Shown here piece after piece: positions 27,335 through 39,330 of a stretch of 64,000 nucleotides of DNA. Under the pieces are notes generated by a model. That model saw only the letters and a list, made by a program, of their open reading frames with translations. It was not told where the DNA came from and made no database searches. Source of the DNA: Nipponacmea schrenckii (lineage: Eukaryota; Mollusca; Gastropoda; Lottiidae); NCBI GenBank assembly GCA_030562195.1, contig JAUJPP010000003.1:11563398-11627397 (forward strand), read 5' to 3'. Position numbers and translations under genes: made by a program. Position 1 is the stretch's first letter. Every line of letters starts with the position of its first letter.

Positions 27335-27975
27335 AAATGAAATCAGGTGAAAGTGTTGTCGAGAATATACATATAATCTATAGGATAGGCCTACGTATTT
27401 ATTATATTGTGTAAGTGCCAAGTGATGCTTCGGTATAGGTTTGTGAAATTGGTGTTGTATAACATACACAATCGACTAGAAATTACATAAAATCTATACA
27501 GCTATATGATTTTGATTTGAAGGTTATCTGGTGCAAGTGGTGTTGGTCGAATATACATACCATCTATAGAATACAGTTTTATAGAATGGAATGTACATAC
27601 AATCCATACAAGAAGATACAGCTTTTTATTTGCAGGTTTTCTGGTTTAGATATTTTATAGATTATCTATAGAATATAGATGATTCTAAATCTATAATTTA
27701 AAAGTTATTTGGTATATTGATTACAAAATACATACAATCTTTAGGATACAGCTTTATAATTATGATTTGAAACCAATAATATACATGTACGTACAATCCA
27801 CGGGATGTGGCTTTATGGAATAGAATATACATACATGTGTAATTAATATGATACATCGTTATAATTATGACTGGAAGGCTATAGGTGATGTTCTTTATAA
27901 TATAAATTCATGCAGCTTTATGATATTAAATTGAAGGTTATCTCATTCAGGTGAAATTTCTAGAGTGTACATATC
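27335..27975 (+). repeat. Degenerate long-unit tandem repeat
   Basis: Repeated segments of roughly 60-70 bases share ATATACATACAATCTATAG, ACAGCTTTATAATTATGATT and TTGAAGGTTATCTGGT-CAGGTG. Copies have drifted and unit length varies, so the copy number (about eight) is approximate. Confidence 0.65.
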
Positions 27976-29646
27976 CATCCATAAAACATGAACTTTTGGA
28001 AGTTTAAAAAGTTGTGACGGAAGATATTATAACAATGTATCATGTATATTGATATGAGCAAATGTAAAACAAAGCATTTACATTCTTATCAATTCTCAAC
28101 TGAAATATAATTTCAAGAGCATCACGTTTCAAATATCGTTCGACTAAGTATTGTAATGCAAACATGTTATATTATATTTCTCGAATTTTAAAAAAACCTG
28201 TTTTTGCATCTGAGTTGACGACATCATAGCATATCATCTCAAGCTGTTCCCTAGATATGAATTAATTTTTAATCTTTTCATTTAAATGATAAGTATTTGA
28301 TTATTGATACAGTATTTATCATATGCCCACTTGTACTTATGTACTATGTCAATAAGGTGCTCAAGTGTGTGTGGTAATTCTAATATTCGTTCGTTCGTTT
28401 ACCATATGATGTGGTCGCTGATGTTCCCTCGTCAATACGTTACTTTTAACAAGTTTTGGAAAACATGCTTTTGATTATTATATTGATTTGAAATCACGTG
28501 TTTTATTGAATAAAAGATCCAAAAATTAAAACAAGGGGGATAATCTAGAAATTTAGATAAAATGAAAACATTGTATCAAAAACAATACCTAAAATGATAT
28601 TCAACCACTTGTGCTAAAACTTAGCAACCAACAAATCGACATTTCCCATTGGCGCAAATCGGTAATTTTTTTGGCCGTATTTCATACAATTATGTTCAAA
28701 GAAATTAAACATATGATTCTTTTGTAATGTTTTAATTGACAAAAGATGAAATATTTGGACCTCCTTTAAGTTATTATTGAACATTTGTCTATTTAAGATA
28801 CGATTTCTAATTCAGTTTGGTAAAAAAACTCTATGTTCTCATGCGTAACAAGAAAATGTTATATTTTTTGTGTGTAATTACTATAAACAGATGTAATAAA
28901 TGTGTGAATGATTTTATAGGTTATATCAGTAAAATATAAATTGTTCATACATAAAATAATTTAAGTATGTAAAATATTTATTATTTTAATCATTAATTTG
29001 GTAACACTTCCTCATGTTTTCAAATTACTTTTACAAACAATTATAATTTCCTAACATGTAATATTAAAATGCAAATGAATATGGAAAGCAACTTGGAGGT
29101 GGCATAAACTTCCTCTATATTACTTCATTTTGTCCCTGGAGGCCTAAAGAAATAAATTATAATGTGGTTTTAACATGGACAATTTGACTGATAAATCAAT
29201 ATTTCGCATTAAGCTGACACCACGAGAGTCGCCAGAGGACATTCAGGTAACTCACAATTTACTAAAATATATCCCATTGACACATGAATGAAAACTATGA
29301 TAGTTTAAAAGACCCGCGGGTGCCAATAAACCCGTCAGTGGTCCCCACTAGACCCTTCTAAACACATACACTATTTAAATTAGATGGACAAAATTAAATA
29401 CTTCTTAAGACATGACATTGTTCTCTAAGGTCAAATGTATAAAAGGTTTTTGATAATTCAATTTAATAACACTTTACTTTGTTTTATAATCTACAAGTGT
29501 TAAATGCCAGAAGATTAAACTGTTTTCAAAATCAAGTATAAATCCGAAGGTGTTGAGAGAAGATGAACGTTTTTCTTCTAATTTCCTTTTTATTGATTTG
29601 GTTTTAAATGTCTATAAAAGTTGAAGGAGTGTAAATGAAATTTTAC

Positions 29647-29806
29647 CATCGTCTGTTTAACGCATCTGTCTATCGCATGGACGTGCCCCTCTTTGATAGA
29701 TGTCAATGGTACTGGCCCAAGAATATCGATTCCATAAACAGTACTTTCTCTCAGTCTAGAGTTGGCTTCAACCTTAAACACTAAAACATTTCCATCAATT
29801 TTATCA
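29647..29806 (-). pseudogene. Possible orphan exon or gene fragment
   Basis: Minus-strand block of 160 bases, clearly richer in G and C than its surroundings and open throughout. It encodes about 53 residues including FKVEANSRLRESTVYGIDIL and GPVPLTSIKEGHV. An AG acceptor (TTTACTAG) bounds it upstream and a GTAAAA donor follows the codon for Met. I do not recognise the protein. The phrase IDILGPVPLTS faintly recalls retroelement integrases (DILGP-P-TS), but the rest does not. No companion exon was found on either side, so it may be a relic, an exon of a gene with very long introns, or chance. Confidence 0.25.
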
Positions 29807-30055
29807 CTAGTAAATGTTGTAAGTTGTGTATTAGAGAACATGCCATGTTTCTATTGTTAAATAGTGCATTAATAAGCATAATATTATAATAACTTTAGCA
29901 ATTGTGTTTTTGTATACATAAAACATGAAAGTTCTCACTTGTAAACAACCAAGTCAAATGTCAAGTGTAATCATTTTTCATTATTCACCATCGCTCATAT
30001 GGTACTGGCGCATAACAAATCAACTTACACAACATATTTTTGCAGGATTTAAGTT

Positions 30056-30897
30056 GTTATTCTTCTCTATCCCGTACTCTTAATCTCCCAATCTTCTCTA
30101 TCTTGTAGTCTCAATTTTCCCCATCTTATAGTCTTAAACTCCTCTACCTTGCACTCCCAATCGTCTTTATCCTGTACTCTCAATCTTCTCTGGCTTGTAG
30201 TCACAATCTTCTCTATCTTGTAGTCTCGATCTTCTTTATCTTACACTCTTAATTTTTCTCTAGCTTTTAGCCATAATCCTCTCTCCCTAGTAGTCTCAAA
30301 TTTCTCTATTTTAAATTCTCAATTTTCTCTGTCTTATAGTCTCAATTTTTGTTTTTGTGTAGCTTCAATCGTCTGTATCTTGTAGTCATAATCTTCTCTA
30401 TCTTGTAGTCTAAGTCTTCTCTATCTTGTAGTCTCAATATTCTCTACCTTGTAGACTCCATCTGCTCGATCTCGTAGTTTCAATTTTCTCTATTTTGTAG
30501 TCTCGAACTTCTCTATCTTGTAGTCTTAATCTTCTCTATCTTGTAGTCTCAATATCCTCTATCTTGTAGTCTCAATCTTCTCTATCTTGTAGTCTTAGTC
30601 ATCTCTGTCTGGTCCATATTCTCTACCTTGTAGTCTCCATCTGCTCTATCTCGTAGTTTCAATTTTCTCTATTTTGTAGTCTCAAACTTCTCTATCTTGT
30701 AGTCTTAATCTTCTCTATCTTGTAGTCTCAATATCCTCTATCTTGTAGTCTCAATCTTCTCTATCTTGTAGTCTAAGTCTTCTCTAATTTAAGTCTCAAT
30801 ATTCTTTATCTTGTAGTCTCCATCTTTTCAATCTCGTAGTTTCAATTTTCTCTACTTTGAAGCCTCAAACTTTTCTGTTCTGTGTAGTCTCGGTTAC
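30056..30897 (+). repeat. 23-bp pyrimidine-rich minisatellite
   Basis: About 35 copies of CTTCTCTATCTTGTAGTCTC plus AAT. The plus strand is strongly C/T-rich with one or two G per unit. A higher-order block of about 180 bases (starting near 30,439 and again near 30,620, containing CCATCTGCTC-ATCTCGTAG and the AATATCC variant) is duplicated almost exactly. Confidence 0.9.
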
Positions 30898-32216
30898 TCA
30901 ATTCTTATCTTAAAAGACAATTCCAAGGCATTTAAACTATTTTCCTCTAATTGTCAGTTTTAAAGTAACATTAGCTTGTTAACACATCTCCTTAACTATG
31001 TTGTGGGTTATTATGTGTTATGGTTTTCAAAGTTTTCTGTGATAAAGGTGGAGGAGTAAAGTTTGTATGTACTAAAAGCTAACTAAGCAAGTTTAACTGA
31101 CGAGTTCAGCAATATTCAAATTTAATCTCGTCATTTACATGGTGTTACTTTAAAATTGTTATTGAAAGAACTTTAAAGAGTTTTTATCGCCAGAAGAAAA
31201 GATTAATTCAATGAAATCACTCTAATTCAATTCTAATATATTTATAATAGCTGCAGGCATTCTAGCATTTCGTCGAAATCGTGTAAAATAGCCACTTTCC
31301 TAATGACAGCTATTCAGAATGAATTAACCTCTCTGTTTTATATCAGAAAATAGATTAGTTTTTCCTTACTTCCTACACATTTTTACTGCTATTATTAGCA
31401 TTTGAAAACTAATTGGCTTCACCTACAGTGCATATAAATTTTGTTACCGTTAGCGTCATAAACAATAATATAAATTACTAAATAATTATAATTCTACCAT
31501 TAACTACTGACACAAATAGTAGTTCATTTCCTAAAATTAAATTGGGTCCGGATAAAAATTGACATTTTCCACAAGTTCTAATGTGTGTAAAACTGACACC
31601 TGAAAACGTTTCCGTTATTAGAAATAAACATCCAGTATGACCATGGTCGTAATATTTATTAGAATAGATTTTGTATAGAGTAATAGAGAAGTTGACATGA
31701 AAGGGGAAAACAAGCTAAATATAAAATAGAAGCTATTATCGGTTCTATTAATGAGTAGGAAAATGAAACTGGCTAGGTGAAAGAATTATGAAGTAATAAA
31801 TGCCAGTGAATAATGGTTTCAATAGACTATTATAGCTCCTATCCACATGGTTATATGGGAATAAAATCACATGTTATTACAGTAGATTGGTTTATGACTG
31901 AACAGATAATTCTGCCTACAGTCACCACACTCTCTCTCCCACTAGCTCTCTCGTTCTAAAACAAACACATTACTATCGACGATAGCAAATACTTTATTAG
32001 ATCCTACAGTAGCGTCAAGGTACAGAAGCCTCAGGGAATAATACTCAGTATATGTTTGCTACTTATTTCCATAATATCTTTTTTATGGCAAAGATTATTA
32101 TTTTAAGATCTTATTATTTTAAAGTTAAAATATATAATGGTTTTACAAGACAAGAGTATGAAGTTCTGTATACTTGAGTTGTTAGTCGTGATTCTTATAC
32201 TATATCTCATTTACTC

Positions 32217-32365
32217 TGACGTCACACTGATAGTGAACGCCGATTGGTCAATGAAAGCATGGAATCGATTAATTATTGAAATAAGGGACAATTGTAGTTT
32301 TATTAGAAGTCCGTCACAGATACTATTAGATTGGCAATACTAGTAGATGACACTTAGTATAAATA
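32217..32365 (+). promoter_or_regulatory. Candidate distal core promoter (CRE, CCAAT, TATA)
   Basis: Within 150 bases and in promoter-like order there is a perfect CRE palindrome TGACGTCA (32,217-32,224), an inverted CCAAT box in GATTGGTCAATG (ATTGG at 32,243-32,247) and TATAAATA (32,358-32,365). Transcription would start near 32,390 on the plus strand. The combination is stronger than any of the motifs alone, but each can occur by chance. No open reading frame follows, so if real it would drive a non-coding first exon (possibly of the bHLH gene 22 kb downstream) or a non-coding RNA. Confidence 0.35.
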
Positions 32366-32389
32366 ATACCAATCTGTTGCCTGGACTAG

Positions 32390-32636
32390 TGTCACCCGGA
32401 TTTTAGTTTGCTGACAACTCAACTGGTTGTTTTTTTCCATTTCCAGTCAATTGAAAGTGTGAGTGGTAGCAGATGATAGTGACGTACAAGTGACAGTGAT
32501 ATAATATACCATATACAGATTATCACAAACACTTCACTATTGAACAGTTGAAGTCTACAGTAGTGGTACCCACGTGGGGTTAAGGACAACTGAAATTTTC
32601 ATACAGAAAATTATTGAACTTTGGATACTGCATGGT
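32390..32636 (+). other. Candidate 5' untranslated exon
   Basis: The stretch downstream of the TATA box is less AT-rich than its surroundings and ends at TGCATG/GTATGT, a fair splice donor (GT at 32,637). An internal acceptor-like sequence (TTTTTTTCCATTTCCAG, ending near 32,450) offers an alternative exon start. The block has stops in all frames and looks untranslated. Joining it to the acceptor at 54,587 would give an intron of about 22 kb. This is inference from consensus signals only. Confidence 0.25.
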
Positions 32637-32639
32637 ATG

Positions 32640-35600
32640 TACATTTTCATTCATCATTTAAGATTCCTTCTTTGGCCTAACTATGCTCAAGGTCAAAATC
32701 TTGAATGTAATATTTTCCAGTGAATTAATTCTTATTCTTTTTGTAACGATTATTCAATTAATATCACGGCTGACATTTGTTCCGCAATCATGAAAGTTAA
32801 GGGTATATTTGAAGATATTGACATGAAAATGAATGAATGTTGAATGTCAGCTGGTGTTTTAAATCAATATCCATACTATATTATATATTATAACTCTGAT
32901 TATTTCATTGAATTTCTATATCATACTCTATTTGAAATTGACAAATTATTAGCCTTGAAACATTTGATTCAAGATTAAACAGGATCAATATATGTTTATG
33001 ATTTGTACATGCAACTAAGTTAACAAGGAGGAATACATCATTAACCTTTTAAATTCTTCTTGGAATTGTTATCAGTAGACCTATATTAGCATATCTTTAA
33101 TAATTGACAGATTTTTACTTGAAAGCCAGCTATTCAAAGCAATAGAGAAGTTTACAATTATTGAGAATGGTATAGAACAAAATGTAACCTTGGATCTACT
33201 TATTGTAATCAAGATATATTTAAGATATATTGATGGACAATGTCCAATACTATAATGGCCGTTATTCCTATATCAAACTAACTAGACATCAAATTATGAC
33301 ATCAGTAACATTGTCAGCATTAGTGGGCTACTATTGCCATCTATGCTGGACAAACGGTTGCTTCTGTTTTCTTAAGATTCCTCAAACATATAAATCAAGA
33401 TCTCAACCATTATAGTCAAGAACAGATTGAGAAAGATGACTTAAACTGAAATTCCGTCGGTAAATTATTGGTATATTTGGATTCTTCAGACTGCACATCT
33501 AAATTAAACTGACTCCAAAATAGGTAAAAATGATACCTATTTGTTGTTTATTCATTTATTTGATTTTATTATAGTAAATTAAGTCATATAAAGTCAATTA
33601 TTATGAACTGTAAAGCCCCCTTGTTTGTGTCTTGATCTGTAGAATTCAAAGTCATCCGATAACTGATAAAACATTCTTCAGGATAAAGTGAAAAAATACT
33701 GTGATTTGAACTTTTCTTCATAAGGACTTTACTTGAGAGTTACATTGTATCAAGATATTTAATAAGATATATCACACCAAGTTAATATCACGAGATATGG
33801 ATATCAGAATAATATATACTAGATATAATTATATGGATGCATTAGAATATTGAGTAATATATGATAATATATAATAATACAGACTATATAATTAATAGAA
33901 GTGATTACTATTTAATTACTAGGCAACTGAACAAGGAGGAAACATAATATTCGCTAGCTTGATTTAACTATGACATTATATTATCAGAGAACATGGAATT
34001 CTGTCAAATCTGGTTTATTTAGAATCGTTACCTTGACATACTGGCAGAAATTCCACAGAAATTCTCATTTTGAGAATGATTTTGTTGTCAAATATCACTC
34101 AATAGAAGTACTTTCACTTGGAATTAGTTATTCAATGCATTTGATAACAAATTAAGATATCTTTACCCTAAGGACATCTGGATTTTAAATCTTTGTATAG
34201 TAGAAACCTACAGGGACTGTCATGTACAAATCAACACTTATTATTTTCTACAGACTGAATACGACTTCAAATCTTCTAGATTCCTATTAAATCTTTCAGA
34301 TTAAGACATAAATTATTCTTTCATGTTTATCGACTTCATTTTCGATCGTTTGTATTCGACGATTTAAAATTGTCATCTAAAAAGACATATTAGTATTTCT
34401 GATAAAACAAGTGTTCTTTTTTAAAAATGTGACTGTTATCTATGTCTATTCTAAACTACTGAAAGGAGTTGGTAAGGTTATTAAGTTTTATTTAAGACAA
34501 TATGCAATGGCCAACAAAATAACAGCCGTCTCCATAATGCAATAATGTTTGAAATAGTTTAAAAACAATTCGGCACTTTTCAATACAATCAACCCTTATA
34601 AAATTTACTACGTTATATCATTTGAATTGAACTATATGACATGTGCCCCAGGCCAGCTTTAATAATCATTATTTATGGTTTTGGTTACTCTTAAAATAGG
34701 ATTATAAACAGTAGTGTATACAGCGGTGATTGGTATTTTCTACTCGGTCAGGTCAGATTAGTGACATCGTTATGAAATATGCACCTACATCTCTTTTAGC
34801 TTGTAAGCTTTATGAAATAATATCGTGTAACCGATGTGTATTTTCTAAGAAATAGATGTATTGAATATGGTAATTTGAGAGTCCCAGCTTAATTCTCATA
34901 TATCGTAGTCCATTCTCCAGAAATTTCCAAACAGAATAGTCAAATACATTTGATAATGTAAACCTTCATGAAGTATTCACGAATATCTCTTCGGAAGTCC
35001 CCTATTTAATTAAAAACCGACGCCCAAACTTGTTTTATAATGAAATCTTACAGTACCAACTGTTTATTTATTAAGTTTCTATTTGACACCCTCCAATGCC
35101 TTTATGAACTCTTCCATGCATGTGAATCAAACCGAATTTAAATTTTTTATAGAAATTTCCTAAGATTTTTACTGTCACTAAATACTAGGGCTGCTAATTC
35201 CATACTCTATGGTGAAACTGGGACATATCCTATTCAAATTCTAATCGATATAAATATGGTTATGCTTTGTGTTAGATTGATTCGAGAAATTTCAAGTAAA
35301 ATTTCACACACGTTCTTAGCTCTTTTTACTTATTTATATAATAATGCAATTTTATAATCTAATTGGTTCTATAAAATCACATCAATATTGAAAAATAATT
35401 GTGGCATACGCTTTATCTGGTGTCATTTAACAATGATGATCCTAAAGTGCCTAAAAATGGAACTGAAATGGCGTTTATGTGATATTTACAAACAATGTTA
35501 GGCTACTGAAATCATCTGTAATAACTTATGTATGAATTTCAAACTGATGAATTCTTACCAAGAATTTGAAATATAATAAACTTAGCTTTCCTGAAAGATC

Positions 35601-36336
35601 AGTCGTATGCAAATTTACGGATAGGTCGAATTGCCTTCGGTATTCAGGAAAAGATTTGCACGGGATTCAAATATAATGCTCCTTATGTTGTAGTGATTGC
35701 CCTGAAGAATATCACTATATGTGTTTACATGTAAAGATTTCAATAACGAACGTGACCTATACATCAGATCATTTTATTATACTAAGCCATAAACTGACCA
35801 ACTTTTCTCTTGTTCTAATAGGAGACAACTCTCAAATTAATTTTATTATGAATTGTAACTGTGAATATGTTACTTGCACAGTACTCTGTTTTCTACATGT
35901 TATTATGTATTTCTCATTTTCTTACCAGAGGTCGTATATGTGAATAAACTATCTATCTATGCATACTCCATTTTAATTAGAAACATTGTTACTTATGAAC
36001 AGACAAGTTGATTGAAAAAAGGTATGATTAATATTCTGTCGAAGGATCGTCTAGCATTCGACACACCTTTACTTCAGATTTTCATTAATCATGAGATCCA
36101 CGAAGTACGTAAATATAACAGCAATATAAGTCTGTCCATTTCAGACATATTATGTCACATAATACATCCATCTATTTATATCAATCTTGTTGGAATATCA
36201 TCCTAATGCCTTAAACCGACATGGTATTATTATGTTTTATATGTTCAGCATCGGCAGTCAACCTTGAATATAGATTCAATCAAATGTACAATCAAAATGT
36301 GCGAATGAAACACGAACTAATGAAGTTGGGTTTAAT
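32640..36336. other. Non-coding; possible first-intron sequence
   Basis: Very AT-rich, no repeat family or coding frame recognised. If the exon at 32.4 kb is real, this and the following 18 kb would be intronic. Confidence 0.4.
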
Positions 36337-36810
36337 TTAAAGGGATAATAGGTGTTAGAACGAACATAAAATTTTAAGTTCACTCAAATTTGGACAATAA
36401 CAGTATATATCCATCAGTGGACTTACCTATACATCAAAATCCCTCTAAAATCCGAAAAATCCCCAAAATAAAGTAGTTAATCATAAAACGCTTGAGCCAT
36501 CCATCAAGCGATTTTCAAATCGTGTAAATATAAAGGGAAGTAACTCTAACATGTGGGTTTTCACGCGTCCTTGACCCCTACTGTTGAATTGCACAATGAT
36601 GTTTTAGCGTTAATTTACCAGACGCTTTTATTCTCAAACTGAATGGCATCGTCGCTGGCTCACTTTTTTTTAAAATTCCGAATATTTTTTTATTGTGGCT
36701 TTTTAAAATTTGGTAAAGTGTGGGATGCATACTTATTTAACTAATAGTCAATATGAAACACAAATATAAGCCGTAGGACGAGTGTATTCTAACGCCTATT
36801 ATCCCTTTAA
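36337..36810 (+). mobile_element. TTAA-flanked non-autonomous DNA element, copy 2
   Basis: The best-preserved copy. Left end TTAAAGGGATAATAGGTGTT, right end reverse-complements to TTAAAGGGATAATAGGCGTT, about 20 bases of nearly perfect terminal inverted repeat. Body 474 bases, without a coding frame. It shares internal blocks (AGTGGACTTACC, GTCCTTGACCCCT, TATTTAACTAATAGTCAATATG) with copy 3 in the opposite orientation. Confidence 0.8.
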
Positions 36811-38740
36811 AACTAGGAAGCAGTCCTACACATTTGGGATTTCCGTCTTTGATTTGATTTTAGATTTGAATTTTCATGAAACATGTGTATTAATTAGCAA
36901 TTAATTAAATGTATATAAGGTTATTAATCGCGGATATAGATTGAATTGTGATATATCTACAGTATTAATGTAAAAATATATTCCATCAGGCTCATCAACC
37001 TGCTAGCGATAATAACATGGTAATACCGCAACCTACAACTTGTTTTAGCAACTGATATATCGCCATTATGTGTGCTCAAATAAATTTTTATTAACCACTG
37101 ATTTGTCAGCTTATAATGAGACTTGGCTGTAGTATTGGTGAATAATTCATTAGCTTTCAGTTTTATCATCGGATTTCTACATATTGATGGCACGTAGCTG
37201 TCATCTAGACAGTGAAAAAATAACATTGTATACCGCGCAAAGACTTTTCCTATTCTCTTGGATTGAAAGCAATTAGTGAATTCTTATTCCAAACACGAAA
37301 TATAGCCCTCTTCCGCCATTCCTACCAGAAAAGATGTATGACTAACAGGAATATAGGTACAAGATAATACTGTTGTATATTGAAGGACCATTGAAAGTGC
37401 CGACAGCACGAAAAACCTACAAGAGCCTAGATTAATAGAGTGGGCGACAACTAATACATCTAACAAATGCAGATTGTCTTATCTTTGACCATTTATTTGG
37501 GATCGATAGATGAGTGCTTTTTAGTTTTATTACAAACATGATCTAAGTGGTTTAAATCGATACTCCAATACTCCCCCACTCAAACAACCCTGGCACAAAA
37601 ATTAATTTTCAGTGAGATGTTATTTTTATGAGACACGGCGACTTACAATATATAAATGATGTGGAGGTTATATTTGATTCTTCTAGCTGATACAGTATAA
37701 ACATAATTAGTTAGTTTATATTATTAGACGTCTACGTTCTATTATATCTCTAAATAAATCTCTATTATTTTACTAAATAATGTACCGAGACATTCCTTCT
37801 AATCAAATCTGTCGACCTTTCATACCTGACTTCAATTTCTTCTAGTCCTCTTATCGACTTTTATACCACATGTAAGAGAATTAAATTGCAAGCTTTAATA
37901 TGCTAATCTCCCTTATGGTAACCCATTCCATTGGATTGTATTTGTCAAACTCAATAACTCAAAAGCTTAAGAACATCATCATTGGTGGTATTTCGTTTTT
38001 TTTTTTCAAAATGGCATTTAAACCTTCTTTGAAGACAATCATTGACGAAGAGCAGTAAACGTAGAAAGTCGACAAATCAAGCCAATGGAACAAGACTATA
38101 TAATCACATTGGTACAAATTTTAGATTTATAAGAAAGCTGTGTATGAATTATAAATAGAATTGAGTGCCATCTCCTACACTTCTGCTCTTTGAAGAGACC
38201 CCTGAATATAGCAAATATCATACTCTGTATAGAAACACAAAATGATAGACATAGCTATATTTTGATAAATGTGGATTATTTGTCTGGAAAGTCTAGATTT
38301 AAACTTGATGTGGAGTATAGATTCAATTTTTAATGGTTAAGATGGTTTGTAGATTATTAACAAATAAAGTACAGATGTAACTGATACAGTTCAAACGGGC
38401 TATTCACGCACGTATTAAGTGTCTCTAATTTTGCAGCAAGAATCGATTCACGAGGTAGGCTTATGTTTTAACATTATTTTGATCACTTATAATGCGATAA
38501 TGTACCAAAGTTACTTTGTTGGTGTGTAAAAAAACGCTTTCTGTTATATGGTTGTTTCCAACATATTCCTAGAATAGTGGGCAATGGGAATGGATATATA
38601 CAAAATGATCTTCCTTCTCGGAATATCAAAAATGCGTTGGAGCAAAAATCCAAAACGCAAGGGATTGATATGCAATTTTATTATCATTAATGTTTAAAAG
38701 GAAATACAGTTTGTATGGTTGAAAATACACTTTCGACATT

Positions 38741-39330
38741 TTAAAGGTGTATATAAGATCTGAGATTACTTTCTTCATACGGCACATATTTGTGTTTTAA
38801 ATAGTGACTATTGGTTAAATAAGTATATAAATAACTGAATCATTAATTTGTCAAAAAGCGACAATAAAACTATATTCAGAAGTTATCAAATTATGAGCAA
38901 GCTATGAATCCGTTAACGCTTAAAACAGGAAAAAATTAAAATCCCATCACACAGGCAATCATTTTTCAGTGTACACAAAGAAACTTTGCCAATTGATAAA
39001 TATTCGTTGAAAATTGTGCCAATATTGGATTATTCATTCGGCATAATATTAATTATTGTCGGTGTTCAGATCAATTCAAGATTAGTGGTCAAGGAAGCGG
39101 GAAAACCTTGTGTAGGATTTATTTCCCTTTATTATTGCAGCGGCTTTGCAAGACTCACAATTTGTAAATTGCTAAATCCTTTAATAATTAAGTGCTTGAT
39201 TTTTTGTATTTATCGGATTATAAGAGGATTTTAATGTATTATGGCATCAGTTAAGTCTAGTGAAAGATAAACACTGTTATTGGCCAATTTTGAGCTAAAT
39301 TAAAATTTTATGTTCGTCCTATACCTTTAA
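38741..39330 (-). mobile_element. TTAA-flanked non-autonomous DNA element, copy 3 (diverged)
   Basis: Relative to copy 2 this copy is inverted. Collinear matches include TAGTGACTATTGGTTAAATA (copy 2 reverse: ATTGACTATTAGTTAAATAA), GGTCAAGGAAGCGGGAAAAC, TTATTTCCCTTTA, and AATTTTATGTTCGTCCTATACC at the end. TTAA is at both edges but the terminal repeats have decayed (AAAGGTGTATATAAG). An insertion of about 100 bases relative to copy 2 lies in the middle. The 82-codon frame at 38,986-39,234 lies inside it and is not a gene. Confidence 0.7.

Noticed and set aside
29590..29841. Retroelement integrase fragment
   Set aside because: Only the phrase IDILGPVPLTS resembles that family; flanking residues and catalytic motifs are not seen, so it is listed only as an unidentified possible exon.
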